This document shows positions 50,854 through 61,243 of a stretch of 64,000 bases of DNA, in pieces (the stretch's first letter is position 1; every line of letters begins with the position of its first letter). The position numbers and the translations under genes were made by a program. Origin of the DNA: Cellulomonas xylanilytica (lineage in GTDB: Bacteria > Actinomycetota > Actinomycetes > Actinomycetales > Cellulomonadaceae); NCBI RefSeq assembly GCF_007989805.1, contig NZ_BJUB01000005.1, positions 1-64,000 on the forward strand, in the 5' to 3' direction. The notes under the pieces are model-generated. The model saw nothing but the letters and a program-made list of their open reading frames with translations, did not search any database and was not told where the DNA came from.

Positions 50854-52338
50854 TCAGGAGGGCGGCACCGCGTTCGCGCGGACCACCGTCGAGTACCACT
50901 CCATGCTCGCCTTGGGGGTCCGTTCCTGGGTCTCGTAGTCCACGTGGACGAGGCCCCAGCGCTGGCTCATCCCCTCGGCCCACTCGAAGTTGTCCAGCAG
51001 CGACCACGCGTAGTAGCTGACCAGGTCGACCCCGTCCTCGATCGCGCGGGCGGCCTGCTGCAGGTGCGCGCGCAGGAACTCCAGCCGCTCCTGGTCGTCC
51101 GTCGTGCCCTCGGGCGTCCGGTCCGGGATGCCGTTCTCCGTGATGACGAGCGGGGGTGCGTCCGGGTAGTCGATGAGCAGGTCGATCAGCAGGTCGAACA
51201 GACCCTCCGGGTGCACCTGCTGCCACGTCGCCGCCGACGTCGGGTAGAGACCGACCTGGTTCCCCGCGTCGTCGACCCCCGCGACCCCGTAGTACTGCAC
51301 GGCCAGGACGTCGAGGGGCGCGCTGATGACGTCGAGGTCCCCGTCCAGGACGAGGTCCTGGAAGGCGCCGGTGTCCGCCGGCAGCTGCCCCGGCTCCCTG
51401 CCCAGCGCGTCCGACGGGTACCGCCCGAGCAGGACGGGGTCCAGGAACATCCGGTTCTCGACGGCGTCGGTGCGGACGGTCGCCGCGGCCGCGTCGGGGC
51501 TGGTCGGGTAGACGGGCAGCAGGTTCAGCGCGATGCCGATGCCGCCCGCGGCGCCGCTCGCCCGGAACGCCTCGACCGCACGACCGTGCGCCAGCAGCTG
51601 GTGGTGGACCGCGGCCGCGGCCTGGTCCTCGTCGGCGATCCCCGGTGCGTGCCCGCCCCACCGGTGGCCGACGTACGCGGTCGTCTTGGGCTCGTTGATG
51701 GTCAGCCACGTGGCGTCGACGTCCCGCAGCGCGTCGAACATCACCGCCGCGTACTCGCCGAACCGGTCCGCCGTCTCGCGCACCGCCCAGCCGCCGGCGT
51801 CCTGCAGGGCCTGCGGGAGGTCCCAGTGGTACAGCGTGATCGCGGGGTGGATGCCCCGGGCCAGCAGGCCGTCCACCAGGCGCCGGTAGAAGTCGACCCC
51901 CGCCTGGTTGACGTCGCCGGAGCCCGTGGGCTGGATCCGGGACCACGCCACCGAGAACCGGTAGGCCGCCAGGCCGAGGTCCGCGATCAGGTCGAGGTCC
52001 GACTCCCACAGCCGGTAGTGGTCGGCGGCCGGGTCACCCGTCGACCCGTCGTGGATGCGGCCGGGGGTGGCCGCGAAGGTGTCCCAGATCGACGGCCCCC
52101 GGCCGTCCGCGGTGGTGGAGCCCTCGACCTGGAACGCCGACGTCGCGGCGCCCCACACGAAGCCCGCGGGGAACGCCATGGGCGCGGCGGGCGGCTGCCA
52201 GCCGGCCGGGACCGTCGCGGTCGGCGACGAGGAGGCCGGTCCGCCGGGCGTGCAGGCGGCGAGCACCCCGGCTGCCGCCACCCCGCCGCCGAGCTGCAGG
52301 ACGGTGCGCCGGTGCAGCATCGGGTCAGGGACGGTCAT
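50854..52338 (-). CDS. Secreted GH1 beta-glucosidase lipoprotein
   Basis: A 494-aa family 1 glycoside hydrolase. The N-terminus HRRTVLQLGGGVAAAGVLAAC has a twin-arginine motif and a lipobox (LAAC), so it is probably exported folded by Tat and anchored as a lipoprotein. The fold starts with FPAGFVWGAATSAFQVEGST. Catalytic acid/base Glu is in WLTINEPKT and nucleophile Glu in PPLVITENGIPD. Exported GH1 enzymes are unusual; most are cytoplasmic. A CelR/CebR-type operator is just upstream. It should hydrolyse cellobiose or other beta-glucosides outside the cell. Confidence 0.93.
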   Translation of the reverse strand: MTVPDPMLHRRTVLQLGGGVAAAGVLAACTPGGPASSSPTATVPAGWQPPAAPMAFPAGFVWGAATSAFQVEGSTTADGRGPSIWDTFAATPGRIHDGSTGDPAADHYRLWESDLDLIADLGLAAYRFSVAWSRIQPTGSGDVNQAGVDFYRRLVDGLLARGIHPAITLYHWDLPQALQDAGGWAVRETADRFGEYAAVMFDALRDVDATWLTINEPKTTAYVGHRWGGHAPGIADEDQAAAAVHHQLLAHGRAVEAFRASGAAGGIGIALNLLPVYPTSPDAAAATVRTDAVENRMFLDPVLLGRYPSDALGREPGQLPADTGAFQDLVLDGDLDVISAPLDVLAVQYYGVAGVDDAGNQVGLYPTSAATWQQVHPEGLFDLLIDLLIDYPDAPPLVITENGIPDRTPEGTTDDQERLEFLRAHLQQAARAIEDGVDLVSYYAWSLLDNFEWAEGMSQRWGLVHVDYETQERTPKASMEWYSTVVRANAVPPS

Positions 52339-52359
52339 GACTCTCCTCGTCGAGCGCGT

Positions 52360-52373
52360 TGGGAGCGTTCCCA
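52360..52373. promoter_or_regulatory. CelR/CebR-type LacI operator (TGGGAGCGTTCCCA)
   Basis: This differs by one base from the 14-bp palindrome TGGGAGCGCTCCCA bound by actinobacterial cellulose regulators CelR/CebR. It ends 22 bp upstream of the beta-glucosidase start, as expected for a repressor site. Confidence 0.85.
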
Positions 52374-52439
52374 TTCGCCATGGTCCCAGCCCACAGGCGT
52401 CGGCGGCACCCGTTTCCGGGCGGGTGCCGCCGACGGGCG

Positions 52440-53555
52440 TCAGGGCGTGCTGGTCGGCGTGGGCGCAGGACCCTCCGCGCCGATCGTCGCCTCGGGAGCG
52501 GCGTCGAGCGCGGGCGCCTTGGCGAACGGCCACGGGGGTGTCGTCGCGCTGGAGCCCGCGGGGAGCACCTGCAGGCCGTCGTCGTCGTAGGTGAACTCCG
52601 ACGTCGGCGCGCCCTGCAGCGGGTAGACGTTCCAGCGCGCGCGGCCGTCCGAGTCGACCCGGCTCACGAACGACCACGGCTCCGTGGCCTCGGGGAACCA
52701 GTACTGGTCGAAACCGTTGTCGAACGTCGTGCGCACCGGGCGGCCGCGGTCGTCGTAGACCTGGACGTCCGACAACGGGTTGCCCTCCGCGTCGTACACG
52801 AACAGGTTGCTCACCTGCATGCCGTCGACGACGACCCCGTCGACCGCCTTGTCCTGGATGATCGTCTGGGTACCCCCGCCGCCGCTGAGCCGGCCCGCCG
52901 TGTAGTCCGCGTAGACCGACTCGCTCGCGGCCACCCGGTCGTGCGCCCCGGCCAGCAGGGGCAGCACGGCGAGGACCGCGACCACGTTCGCCGTCACGGC
53001 CAGCCACGTCACCCGTCGCGACCGGAACCACTCGCCCCGCCCGTACTGCACGCTGAGCACCACGGCGCCGACGAGCACCAGGAACGCGGCGAGGTTGCGC
53101 GGGAGCCACCCCGACACGCCCAGCACCAGCGCGACCAGCTGGTAGACGACCCACCCGCGCAGCAGCCACCACGCGGGCCGGAGGGCGATGAGGAACGCCT
53201 CGACCGGTGCCCACCACGCCTGCGCGCGCAGGCGTCCCAGCGCCCAGCGACCCAGCCGGCGGGTGTCCTCCACCGGGTCGCCGAACAGCCGCACCCGACC
53301 CGTCGGTGCCGCCGCCGGCGCCAGCCCGGCAGCCGCGCGGAGCTCCGCTGCGTACTCCACGGGCGGTCCGAACTGCTCCAGGACCCCGCGGCCGTGCGCG
53401 ACGTGCCGCTCGTCGTCCAGCGCCTCCGCGAGGTCCGCCTCGAGGTCGTCGGTCAGGTCGTCGACCTGCTCCGGCCCCAGGTCGGCGAGGCTGCGCCGGA
53501 CGGCCGCCGCATAGCCCGCGACGTCCAGGACGTCCGTGGTGTCCAGCACGCTCAT
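52440..53555 (-). CDS. HAAS-domain membrane protein partnered with PadR
   Basis: A 371-aa protein. The N-terminal ~60 residues (AAVRRSLADLGPEQVDDLTDDLEADLAEALDDE) match the HAAS/DUF1700 signalling helical bundle found next to PadR regulators. Four membrane helices follow: VVYQLVALVLGVSGWLP, LAAFLVLVGAVVLSVQYG, VTWLAVTANVVAVLAVLPLLAG and one weaker. The C-terminal ~180 residues are extracytoplasmic (NLFVYDAEGNPLSDVQVYDDRGRPV...), a carboxypeptidase-regulatory-like fold. ATG overlaps the PadR stop. It may sense the envelope and control PadR. Confidence 0.75.
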   Translation of the reverse strand: MSVLDTTDVLDVAGYAAAVRRSLADLGPEQVDDLTDDLEADLAEALDDERHVAHGRGVLEQFGPPVEYAAELRAAAGLAPAAAPTGRVRLFGDPVEDTRRLGRWALGRLRAQAWWAPVEAFLIALRPAWWLLRGWVVYQLVALVLGVSGWLPRNLAAFLVLVGAVVLSVQYGRGEWFRSRRVTWLAVTANVVAVLAVLPLLAGAHDRVAASESVYADYTAGRLSGGGGTQTIIQDKAVDGVVVDGMQVSNLFVYDAEGNPLSDVQVYDDRGRPVRTTFDNGFDQYWFPEATEPWSFVSRVDSDGRARWNVYPLQGAPTSEFTYDDDGLQVLPAGSSATTPPWPFAKAPALDAAPEATIGAEGPAPTPTSTP

Positions 53556-53881
53556 CGCACGACCTCCGTCTTGAGCAGGCGGCCCATCGTGCCTGCGAAC
53601 TCCTGCCAGTCCTTGCGCTGCGCCTCGAGCATCGCCCGCCCCTGCGCGTTGATCCCGTAGTACTTGCGGTGCGGTCCCTCGTCGCTGGGCACCACGTACG
53701 ACGTCAGGGCTCCCGACGAGTACAGGCGCCGCAGCGTCCCGTAGACCGACGCGTCCCCGACCTCCTCGATCCCCGCGGCGCGCAGCCGGCGCACGACGTC
53801 GTACCCGTACCCGTCCTCGTCGGAGACGACGGCGAGCACCGCCAGGTCGAGCACGCCCTTGAGCAGCTGTGTGGTGTCCAT
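53552..53881 (-). CDS. PadR-family transcriptional regulator (short form)
   Basis: A 109-aa PadR of the PadR-s2 type without the C-terminal domain. The winged helix is KGVLDLAVLAVVSDEDGYGYDVVRRLRAAGIEEVGDASVYGTLRRLYSSGAL, with wing HRKYYGINAQGRAMLEAQRKDWQEF. ATG at 53881 with GGAGGA. Coupled (ATGA) to the HAAS membrane protein, a common pairing. A short AT-rich stretch about 120 bp upstream (GCTATTACACACTGCGCACTACC) is the probable promoter and operator region. Confidence 0.88.
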   Translation of the reverse strand: MDTTQLLKGVLDLAVLAVVSDEDGYGYDVVRRLRAAGIEEVGDASVYGTLRRLYSSGALTSYVVPSDEGPHRKYYGINAQGRAMLEAQRKDWQEFAGTMGRLLKTEVVR

Positions 53882-54078
53882 CGGTCCTCCGGGTCGGGGT
53901 GCGCACCCGCGTCCCCGGCCGGCGGCTGCCCGCGGGCGACCGACGGCACGGGGACCGGCGCGCTGGTGCGGGAACCCCCTCCGGTTCCCGCAGGCGTGAC
54001 GCTATTACACACTGCGCACTACCGTCCAGAACGCACAAGGCGTGTCGGACCGCAGGAGCACTCCCGGCTGCCCGGCAC
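53882..54078. other. Gene-free leader between PadR promoter and hairpin array
   Basis: The gap from 53882 to 54328 holds no credible gene. Its first half carries the only AT-rich stretch (about 54000-54025), expected to be the padR promoter. Its second half is the tandem hairpin array. Confidence 0.5.
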
Positions 54079-54309
54079 GACGTCCGCACATGCAGTCGCC
54101 AGGACGCTCGGACGTGCGGACGTCCCGGTCTACCCCGCCGGACGTCCGCAGAAACGGTCGTCAGGACGCTCGAACCTGCGGACGTCCCGGTCCCCCCGCC
54201 GGACGTCCGCAGAAACGGTCGTCAGGACGCTCGAACGTGCGGACGTCCCGGTCTCCCCCGCCGGACGTCCGCAGATCCGGTCGTCGGGACGCTCGAACGT
54301 GCGGACGTC
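54079..54309. repeat. Four tandem hairpin repeats, 61-62-bp period
   Basis: Four copies of a unit whose ends are GACGTCCGCA and TGCGGACGTC, complementary arms of 10-12 bp. Left arms start at 54079, 54141, 54202 and 54264; right arms end at 54124, 54186, 54247 and 54309. The loops (24-26 nt) share GTCAGGACGCTCGAACGT-like sequence, and the spacers share CCGGTC..CCCCGCCG. CGGACGTCCG itself is palindromic. It ends about 20 bp before the stop of ppx and lies upstream of padR. Confidence 0.85.
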
Positions 54310-54328
54310 GCGAGGCGGCCGGGACGGT

Positions 54329-55282
54329 TCAGCGGGTGGCGATGCTCCAGGCGATGCCGTCGAGGATGTCGTGCTCCGAGGTGACTACCTCGGTCAGCTG
54401 TCCTCCGGCGGCGGCGACGTCGTCGCGCACCCGGCGGATGACGTCCGCCCAGACCAGCGCGCCGGCGCCGATGACGTCGACGCGGCCGGGATGCATGAAC
54501 CCCAGGGCAGCGCGGTCCTCGCGGGAGCGTGCCAGGAGGTCGTCGCACGCGGCGAGGACGACGTCGACCGGCAGGACGGACCCGTCGATGACCGCGGGGT
54601 CGTACGCGGGCAGCCCGAGGGCGTGGGCGGTCACGGTGGTGACGCTGCCGGCGAGCCCGACGAGCGTCACGGTCTTGCCGAGCGGGACGACCGCCGACGC
54701 GGTGTCCAGGGCGGCGGAGACGTCGGCGTGCGCAGCGGCGACCTCCGCGGCGGTCGGCGGGTCGCTGCGCAGGTGCCGCTCGGTCATCCGGACGCAGCCG
54801 ACGTCCATCGAGAACGCCGCCTCGGGGGTCGTCGTGCCGAGGACCAGCTCCGTCGACCCACCGCCGAGGTCGACCACGAGGAACGGTCCGGGGTGCTGTG
54901 CGCCGAGCACGCCGGTGGCGCCGCGGAACGACAGCTCGGCCTCCTCCTGCCCGGCGACGACCTCCGGCTCGACGCCCAGCGCGGCGTGCACGCCGTCGAC
55001 GAAGTCCGCCCGGTTCTCCGCGTCGCGGGACGCCGACGTGGCGACGAACCGGATCGCCTCCACGCCGAGTTCGGTGCAGATGTCGTTGTACCGGCGGGCG
55101 GCGTCCAGGGTCCGTGCGAGGGCCTCGGGCGCGATCCGCCCGGTCTGGTCCACCCCCTGGCCCAGGCGCACGACCTCCATCCGCCGGTCGAGGTCCACGA
55201 GCGTCCCGGCGTCGGGATCGACGTCGGCGACGAGCAGCCGGATGGAGTTGGTCCCGCAGTCGATGGCAGCCACACGAGTCAC
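54329..55282 (-). CDS. ppx: Ppx/GppA-family phosphatase
   Basis: A 317-aa actin-fold phosphatase acting on polyphosphate or (p)ppGpp. Phosphate-1 motif VAAIDCGTNSIRLLVADVD is at the N-terminus; VVDLGGGSTELVLG is phosphate-2; TLVGLAGSVTTVTAHALGL and VIGAGALVWADVIRRV bind nucleotide. Start GTG at 55282 (VTRVAAIDCG); longer in-frame starts exist but add disordered residues. It matches Rv1026, reported to have (p)ppGpp phosphatase activity. It precedes DUF501 and ftsB in transcription order as in Rv1024-Rv1026. Confidence 0.9.
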   Translation of the reverse strand: MTRVAAIDCGTNSIRLLVADVDPDAGTLVDLDRRMEVVRLGQGVDQTGRIAPEALARTLDAARRYNDICTELGVEAIRFVATSASRDAENRADFVDGVHAALGVEPEVVAGQEEAELSFRGATGVLGAQHPGPFLVVDLGGGSTELVLGTTTPEAAFSMDVGCVRMTERHLRSDPPTAAEVAAAHADVSAALDTASAVVPLGKTVTLVGLAGSVTTVTAHALGLPAYDPAVIDGSVLPVDVVLAACDDLLARSREDRAALGFMHPGRVDVIGAGALVWADVIRRVRDDVAAAGGQLTEVVTSEHDILDGIAWSIATR

Positions 55283-55352
55283 GCCACCATCCTCGCACCG
55301 CTCCTCGTCCGTCACCTGCGGCGTCCGAGCGCGTGACGGCCCCGCGCGCGGG

Positions 55353-55853
55353 TCAGCAGGTGCAGCGGTCCGGACGCCAGTCGTCACGGAGGAGGGTCAG
55401 GGCCTCGTCGCCGATCGGGTTCACGCCGGGGCCGGACGCCAGGGCGTGGCCGACCAGCACGTGCAGGCACTTCACGCGGGTGGGCATGCCCCCGGCCGAG
55501 ATGCCCGCGATCTCCTCCACGTGCCCGAGCGCCTCGCGGTCCGCGAGGTAGGCGTCGTGGGCGCGGCGGTAGGCGGCGGCCAGCTCCTCGTCGTCGGCGA
55601 GCCGTGCCGTGAGCTCCTTCATGAGCCCGCCGGCCTCGAGGGTGCTCACCGCGGCGACCGCGGGCGGGCAGGTGAGGTAGTACGTGGTCGGGAACGGCGT
55701 CCCGTCGTCGAGACGCGGGGCGGTCCGGACCACGAGCGGGCGACCGCAGACGCACCGGGCGGCGATGCCGACGACGCCGCGGGGCGGGCGGCCGAGCTGC
55801 TCGGCGAGCACCTCGAGGTCCTGGTCGGTCACGGCGTCGAAGGAGGGGGCCAC
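55353..55853 (-). CDS. DUF501 protein
   Basis: A 166-aa soluble protein of the DUF501 family, an actinobacterial gene always between ftsB/divIC and ppx in mycobacteria (Rv1025). Conserved features: ARCVCGRPLVVRTAPRL, PFPTTYYLTCPPAVAAVSTLEAGG, MPTRVKCLHVLVGHALASG and a C-terminal DRCTC. Four Cys in CxC and TCPP/KCLH contexts could bind metal. Start GTG at 55853; a later GTG is possible. Function unknown. Confidence 0.88.
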   Translation of the reverse strand: MAPSFDAVTDQDLEVLAEQLGRPPRGVVGIAARCVCGRPLVVRTAPRLDDGTPFPTTYYLTCPPAVAAVSTLEAGGLMKELTARLADDEELAAAYRRAHDAYLADREALGHVEEIAGISAGGMPTRVKCLHVLVGHALASGPGVNPIGDEALTLLRDDWRPDRCTC

Positions 55854-55883
55854 AGGTGGATCCGTTCGTGCGGGGAGGTCCGG

Positions 55884-56612
55884 TCAGCCGCCGGCGGGCG
55901 GTGCGGGCGTCCCATTGTCGCCCGGCGTCGCGGCATCCTCCTGCACGGGCGTGACGCCGGCGACCGCGACGGACTCCCACACGGTCGCGTACCAGGGCAG
56001 CGTCGACCCCGAGTCCAGCACGGACGCGGGCCCCTCGGCGGCCGGCGGGGTGTCGGGGACGGTCTCCGGGTCGATGACGCGGAACGCCTTCTCCCCCGGC
56101 ATCACGAACGAGAGCCGCTCGCGCGCCTGGGCCCGGACGTAGGCCTCGTCGTCCCACCGCAGGAGGTCGGCCTCGAGGTCGTCGTTGCGCTCGCGCGCCG
56201 CCTCGACCTCGGCCCGCAGCTGGTCGACCTCGACGCGCTGCTGCAGGTACGAGTGCAGGGTCGGGTAGACGAGCACGAAGGCGAGCAGCAGCACGCAGGA
56301 GAACACCATCGCGCGGACGGTGAACAGCCGCGGCACGCGGACCTGCACGCGCTCGGCGCGCGGGGTGCCCCGTGGCGGGGTCGGCGTCCCGCGGGTGGCG
56401 GGCCGGGTCGCGGCGGGCCGCGACGAGGACGGCTTGGGTGAGGACGAGGGGGTGGGGCCGACGCGAGGGGTCGCCCCCGAGCGGGGTGCCGACGGACGGC
56501 TGCTCGCGCTCCCGCGCGGGACACCGCCCGCGGGGGTGGGTGCCCCGGTCCGCGCTGCCCCCGGGCGCCTGCCGGGGGCGCTCGGGGACGCCGGGCGTCG
56601 GGGGGCAGACAT
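55884..56612 (-). CDS. ftsB: FtsB/DivIC-family septum initiator
   Basis: A 242-aa single-pass division protein. Residues ~1-85 are Ser/Pro/Arg-rich, probably disordered and cytoplasmic. The helix VRAMVFSCVLLLAFVLVYPTLHSYL (about 95-120) is followed by the coiled coil QQRVEVDQLRAEVEAARERNDDLEADLLRWDDEAYVRAQARERLSFVMPGE, the FtsB signature. A Pro/Ala-rich tail follows. Start ATG at 56612 with no strong ribosome binding site. It scaffolds divisome assembly (FtsQLB). The order eno-ftsB-DUF501-ppx is as in mycobacteria. Confidence 0.88.
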   Translation of the reverse strand: MSAPRRPASPSAPGRRPGAARTGAPTPAGGVPRGSASSRPSAPRSGATPRVGPTPSSSPKPSSSRPAATRPATRGTPTPPRGTPRAERVQVRVPRLFTVRAMVFSCVLLLAFVLVYPTLHSYLQQRVEVDQLRAEVEAARERNDDLEADLLRWDDEAYVRAQARERLSFVMPGEKAFRVIDPETVPDTPPAAEGPASVLDSGSTLPWYATVWESVAVAGVTPVQEDAATPGDNGTPAPPAGG

Positions 56613-56745
56613 GGCGTCGATTCTGCCCCGGACCGCCCCGACCTGCCCGGATGTCGGGTGCCGTGGCGCGCCGGGGCCGACATTCACAGGTTCGGCGTCG
56701 AGAACGGCGAGCAGCAGCGTCCGCCGCGGCCCGACCCGCGCACGC

Positions 56746-56781
56746 CGAAGGCCGGCCACCCGAGCGGGCGACCGGCCTTCG
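56746..56781. terminator. Terminator of eno
   Basis: CGAAGGCCGG (56746-56755) pairs with CCGGCCTTCG (56772-56781), just downstream of the eno stop. Confidence 0.85.
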
Positions 56782-56788
56782 AGGTGTG

Positions 56789-58111
<1,323 letters not shown>

Positions 58112-58114
58112 GTG

Positions 58115-58157
58115 GCGTCCACGAAGAGCTGCGGAGGGCCCTTCGACCCGTGGACGC
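58115..58157. terminator. Terminator of pntB
   Basis: GCGTCCACG (58115-58123) pairs with CGTGGACGC (58149-58157), directly downstream of the pntB stop on the minus strand. Confidence 0.55.
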
Positions 58158-58168
58158 GCTCGACCTCC

Positions 58169-59551
58169 TCAGAGCGCCAGCATGATGTGCTCGACCTGGT
58201 CCTTGGCGTCCCCGAACAGCATCGAGGTGTTGTCCCGGAAGAACAGCGGGTTCTGCACGCCCGCGTAGCCGGTGGCCATCGACCGCTTGAAGACGATGAC
58301 GCGCGCGGCCTTCCACACCTCGAGCACGGGCATGCCCGCGATCGGCGAGGACGGGTCGTCGAGCGCCGCCGGGTTCACGGTGTCGTTGGCGCCGATGACG
58401 AGGACGACGTCGGTCTCGGCGAGGTCGCCGTTGATCTCGTCCATCTCGAGCACGATGTCGTACGGCACCTTGGCCTCGGCGAGCAGGACGTTCATGTGCC
58501 CGGGCAGCCGGCCCGCGACCGGGTGGACCCCGAACCGGACCTCGACGCCGCGGGCGCGCAGCTTGGTGACGAGCTCCGCGACGGGGTACTGCGCCTTGGC
58601 GACGGCCATCCCGTACCCCGGCGTGATGACCACCCGTCGGGCGTCGGCGAGCAGCTCGGCGGCCTCGGGCGGCTTGATCTCGTGGTACTCGCCGACCTCG
58701 GCGTCCGACGCGACGACCGTCCCGCCCCCGGTCCCGTAGCCGCCGAGGATGACGCTGACGAACGAGCGGTTCATCGCCGTGCACATGAGGTAGCTGAGGA
58801 TCGCACCGGACGAGCCGACGAGCGCGCCGGTGACGATCAGGAGGTCGTTGCTGAGCATGAAGCCCGCCGCCGCGGCCGCCCAGCCGGAGTAGGAGTTGAG
58901 CATCGAGACGACGACGGGCATGTCGCCGCCGCCGATGGAGGCCACCAGGTGCCAGCCGAGGGCCAGCGCCACCACGGTCATGAGCAGCAGCGGCCACACG
59001 CTCCCCGTGCCGAGGAACCAGACCAGCAGCGCGCCCGACGCCACGACCATCGCCAGGTTCAGCCAGTTGCGGCCGGGCAGCACCATCGGCGCGGAGCTGA
59101 TCTTCGTCGACAGCTTGAGGTACGCGACGATCGAGCCGGTGAACGTCACGGCGCCGATGAGCACGCCGAGGAACACCTCGACCAGGTGTGCGGGGTCGGA
59201 CGGTTCCGTGAGGAACGAGTTGTAGCCGACGAGCACCGCGGCGAGCCCGACGAACGAGTGCAGGATCGCGATGAGCTCGGGCATCTGCGTCATCTCGACG
59301 CGGCGCGCCTGCCAGGTGCCGACCGTGGCGCCGATCAGGAGCACGACGAGGATCAGCGACGCGGTGACCTCGACGGGCCGCTCGGACCCCTCCAGGGCGA
59401 GCGCGATGGTCGCCGCGAGCGCGATGACCATGCCCACCATCCCCGCGACGTTGCCGCGCCGGGCGGTCTCCTGCTTCGAGAGTCCGGCGAGGCTGAGGAT
59501 GAACAGGACGGCAGCGGCGAGGTAGGCAGCCTGGGCCACGGAGGTCAGCAC
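58169..59551 (-). CDS. pntB: NAD(P) transhydrogenase subunit beta
   Basis: A 460-aa membrane subunit with about nine helices, then the NADP(H)-binding domain III. Membrane part: [87 protein letters not shown]. Domain [63 protein letters not shown], and [17 protein letters not shown]. Start GTG at 59551, four bases after pntA. It drives NADPH formation from NADH using the proton gradient. Confidence 0.96.
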   Translation of the reverse strand: MLTSVAQAAYLAAAVLFILSLAGLSKQETARRGNVAGMVGMVIALAATIALALEGSERPVEVTASLILVVLLIGATVGTWQARRVEMTQMPELIAILHSFVGLAAVLVGYNSFLTEPSDPAHLVEVFLGVLIGAVTFTGSIVAYLKLSTKISSAPMVLPGRNWLNLAMVVASGALLVWFLGTGSVWPLLLMTVVALALGWHLVASIGGGDMPVVVSMLNSYSGWAAAAAGFMLSNDLLIVTGALVGSSGAILSYLMCTAMNRSFVSVILGGYGTGGGTVVASDAEVGEYHEIKPPEAAELLADARRVVITPGYGMAVAKAQYPVAELVTKLRARGVEVRFGVHPVAGRLPGHMNVLLAEAKVPYDIVLEMDEINGDLAETDVVLVIGANDTVNPAALDDPSSPIAGMPVLEVWKAARVIVFKRSMATGYAGVQNPLFFRDNTSMLFGDAKDQVEHIMLAL

Positions 59552-59555
59552 GGGG

Positions 59556-61109
59556 TCAGGCGTCCTTCCGGAACATGCGGATCATGCGGTTGGCGACGAG
59601 GAACCCGCCGAACACGTTGATGCTGGCCACGGACGCGGCGATCACCGCGAGCGCGGTCACCAGCCAGCTGTCGTCGCCGATCTGCAGCAGCGCGCCGACC
59701 AGGATGATCCCCGAGATGGCGTTGGTCTGGGCCATCAGCGGCGTGTGCAGCGAGTGGCTGACGTTCGAGATGACGTAGTAGCCGACGATCACCGCGAGCA
59801 CGAAGACCGTGACGTGCCCGAGCACGGCGGCCGGCGCGAACGAGATCGCGAACAGCACGGCGACCGCCAGGAGCGCGAGGACGACCGACCGTCGCTGGCG
59901 CCGGCGCGCCTTCTCCTCCGCGGAGGCGGTGGCCGCGAGAGCACGCTCCTGCGGCGACGGCCCGGCCGGTGCGGCGGGTGCCGCCGACACCTGCACGGGC
60001 GGCGGTGGCCACAGCACCTCCCCGTCGCGCGTCACCACCATCCCGCGCTGCACGGGGTCGTCGAGGTCGAGCACCAGCTGCCCGTCCTTGCCGGGGGTGA
60101 GCAGCTGGAGCAGGTGCACGATGTTGGTGCCGAACAGCTGGGACGTGTGCTGCGGCATCCGGCTGGTGAGGTCCGTGTAGCCGACGACGGTGACGCCGTT
60201 CTCGGTCACGACGGCCTTGCCCGGCACGGTGCGCTCACAGTTGCCGCCACCGGAGGCTGCCAGGTCGACGATCACGCTGCCGGGCCGCATGCCGGCGACC
60301 ATGTCGGCGGTGATCGTGGTCGGCGCGTGGCCCCGCACGAGCGCGGTCGTGATGACGATGTCCGCGTCGGCCGTCTCGGCGGCGTACATCTCCTGCGTCA
60401 GCCGCTCCTGCTCCTGCGTGAGCGCGCTGGCGTACCCGTCGGAGCTGACGGCCTGCTGGGCGGCTGCGGCCTGCACGAACGTCGCCCCCATCGACTCGAT
60501 CTGCTCACCGACCTCGGGCCGGACGTCGAACGCGCGGACGCGGGCGCCCATCGACCCCGCCGCCCCGATCGCCGCCAGGCCTGCCACTCCCGCGCCGATG
60601 ACGAACACCCGCGCCGGCGGGGTCTTGCCGGCGGCGGTGACCTGCCCGGTGAACATGCCGCCGTAGACCTCGGCCGCCTCGATGACGGCCCGGTAGCCCG
60701 CCACGTTCGACATGGTGCTCAGGACGTCGAGCGCCTGCGCCCGCGAGATGCGGGGCACGGCGTCGAGGGCCAGCGCCGTCACGCCGCGCGCGTGCAGGTC
60801 CTCGACCAGGCCGGGGCTGGCCGCGGGGGCGAGCATGGCGACGAGCGTGGCGCCCGGCCGCAGCGAGGCGAGCTCGGCGTCCGTCGGCGGGTTGACCTTG
60901 GCGACGACGTCGCTCAGCCAGGCGTCGGCCGCGCTGCCGACCGCCGCGCCGGCGGTCGCGTAGTCCTCGTCGCGGAAGGTGGCCGCATCGCCGGCGCCGC
61001 TCTCGACGACCACCTCGTAGCCGAGGCCGACCAGCTGCCCGACCGTCTTGGGCGTGGCAGCGACGAGGCGTTCGCCCGGGCGGCTCTCCGTGGGGATGCC
61101 GATGCGCAT
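59556..61109 (-). CDS. pntA: NAD(P) transhydrogenase subunit alpha
   Basis: A 517-aa subunit with the NAD(H)-binding domain I (residues 1-~375) fused to the alpha membrane helices. [23 protein letters not shown] is the start; [33 protein letters not shown] binds [23 protein letters not shown] is the mobile loop. After a linker, four helices include [50 protein letters not shown]. This E. coli-like fused alpha subunit replaces the split PntAa/PntAb of some bacteria. Start ATG at 61109 with GGAGGAA. Confidence 0.95.
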   Translation of the reverse strand: MRIGIPTESRPGERLVAATPKTVGQLVGLGYEVVVESGAGDAATFRDEDYATAGAAVGSAADAWLSDVVAKVNPPTDAELASLRPGATLVAMLAPAASPGLVEDLHARGVTALALDAVPRISRAQALDVLSTMSNVAGYRAVIEAAEVYGGMFTGQVTAAGKTPPARVFVIGAGVAGLAAIGAAGSMGARVRAFDVRPEVGEQIESMGATFVQAAAAQQAVSSDGYASALTQEQERLTQEMYAAETADADIVITTALVRGHAPTTITADMVAGMRPGSVIVDLAASGGGNCERTVPGKAVVTENGVTVVGYTDLTSRMPQHTSQLFGTNIVHLLQLLTPGKDGQLVLDLDDPVQRGMVVTRDGEVLWPPPPVQVSAAPAAPAGPSPQERALAATASAEEKARRRQRRSVVLALLAVAVLFAISFAPAAVLGHVTVFVLAVIVGYYVISNVSHSLHTPLMAQTNAISGIILVGALLQIGDDSWLVTALAVIAASVASINVFGGFLVANRMIRMFRKDA

Positions 61110-61243
61110 CGCTGCGTTCCTCCGTCGTCGGTGGTCGTGGTGGCTGGCCCTCATCATGGCGGCCCCGGGCAGGCTACGGCCTTCGCTCGGGCTCCGGCAA
61201 GCGCTTTCCGTCTGCTGGTCGGAGGATCCGCGGAACTTCCGCC

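Noticed and set aside
54079-54309. CRISPR array
   Set aside because: The sequences between the arms are conserved from unit to unit, so there are no spacers, and no cas genes are nearby.
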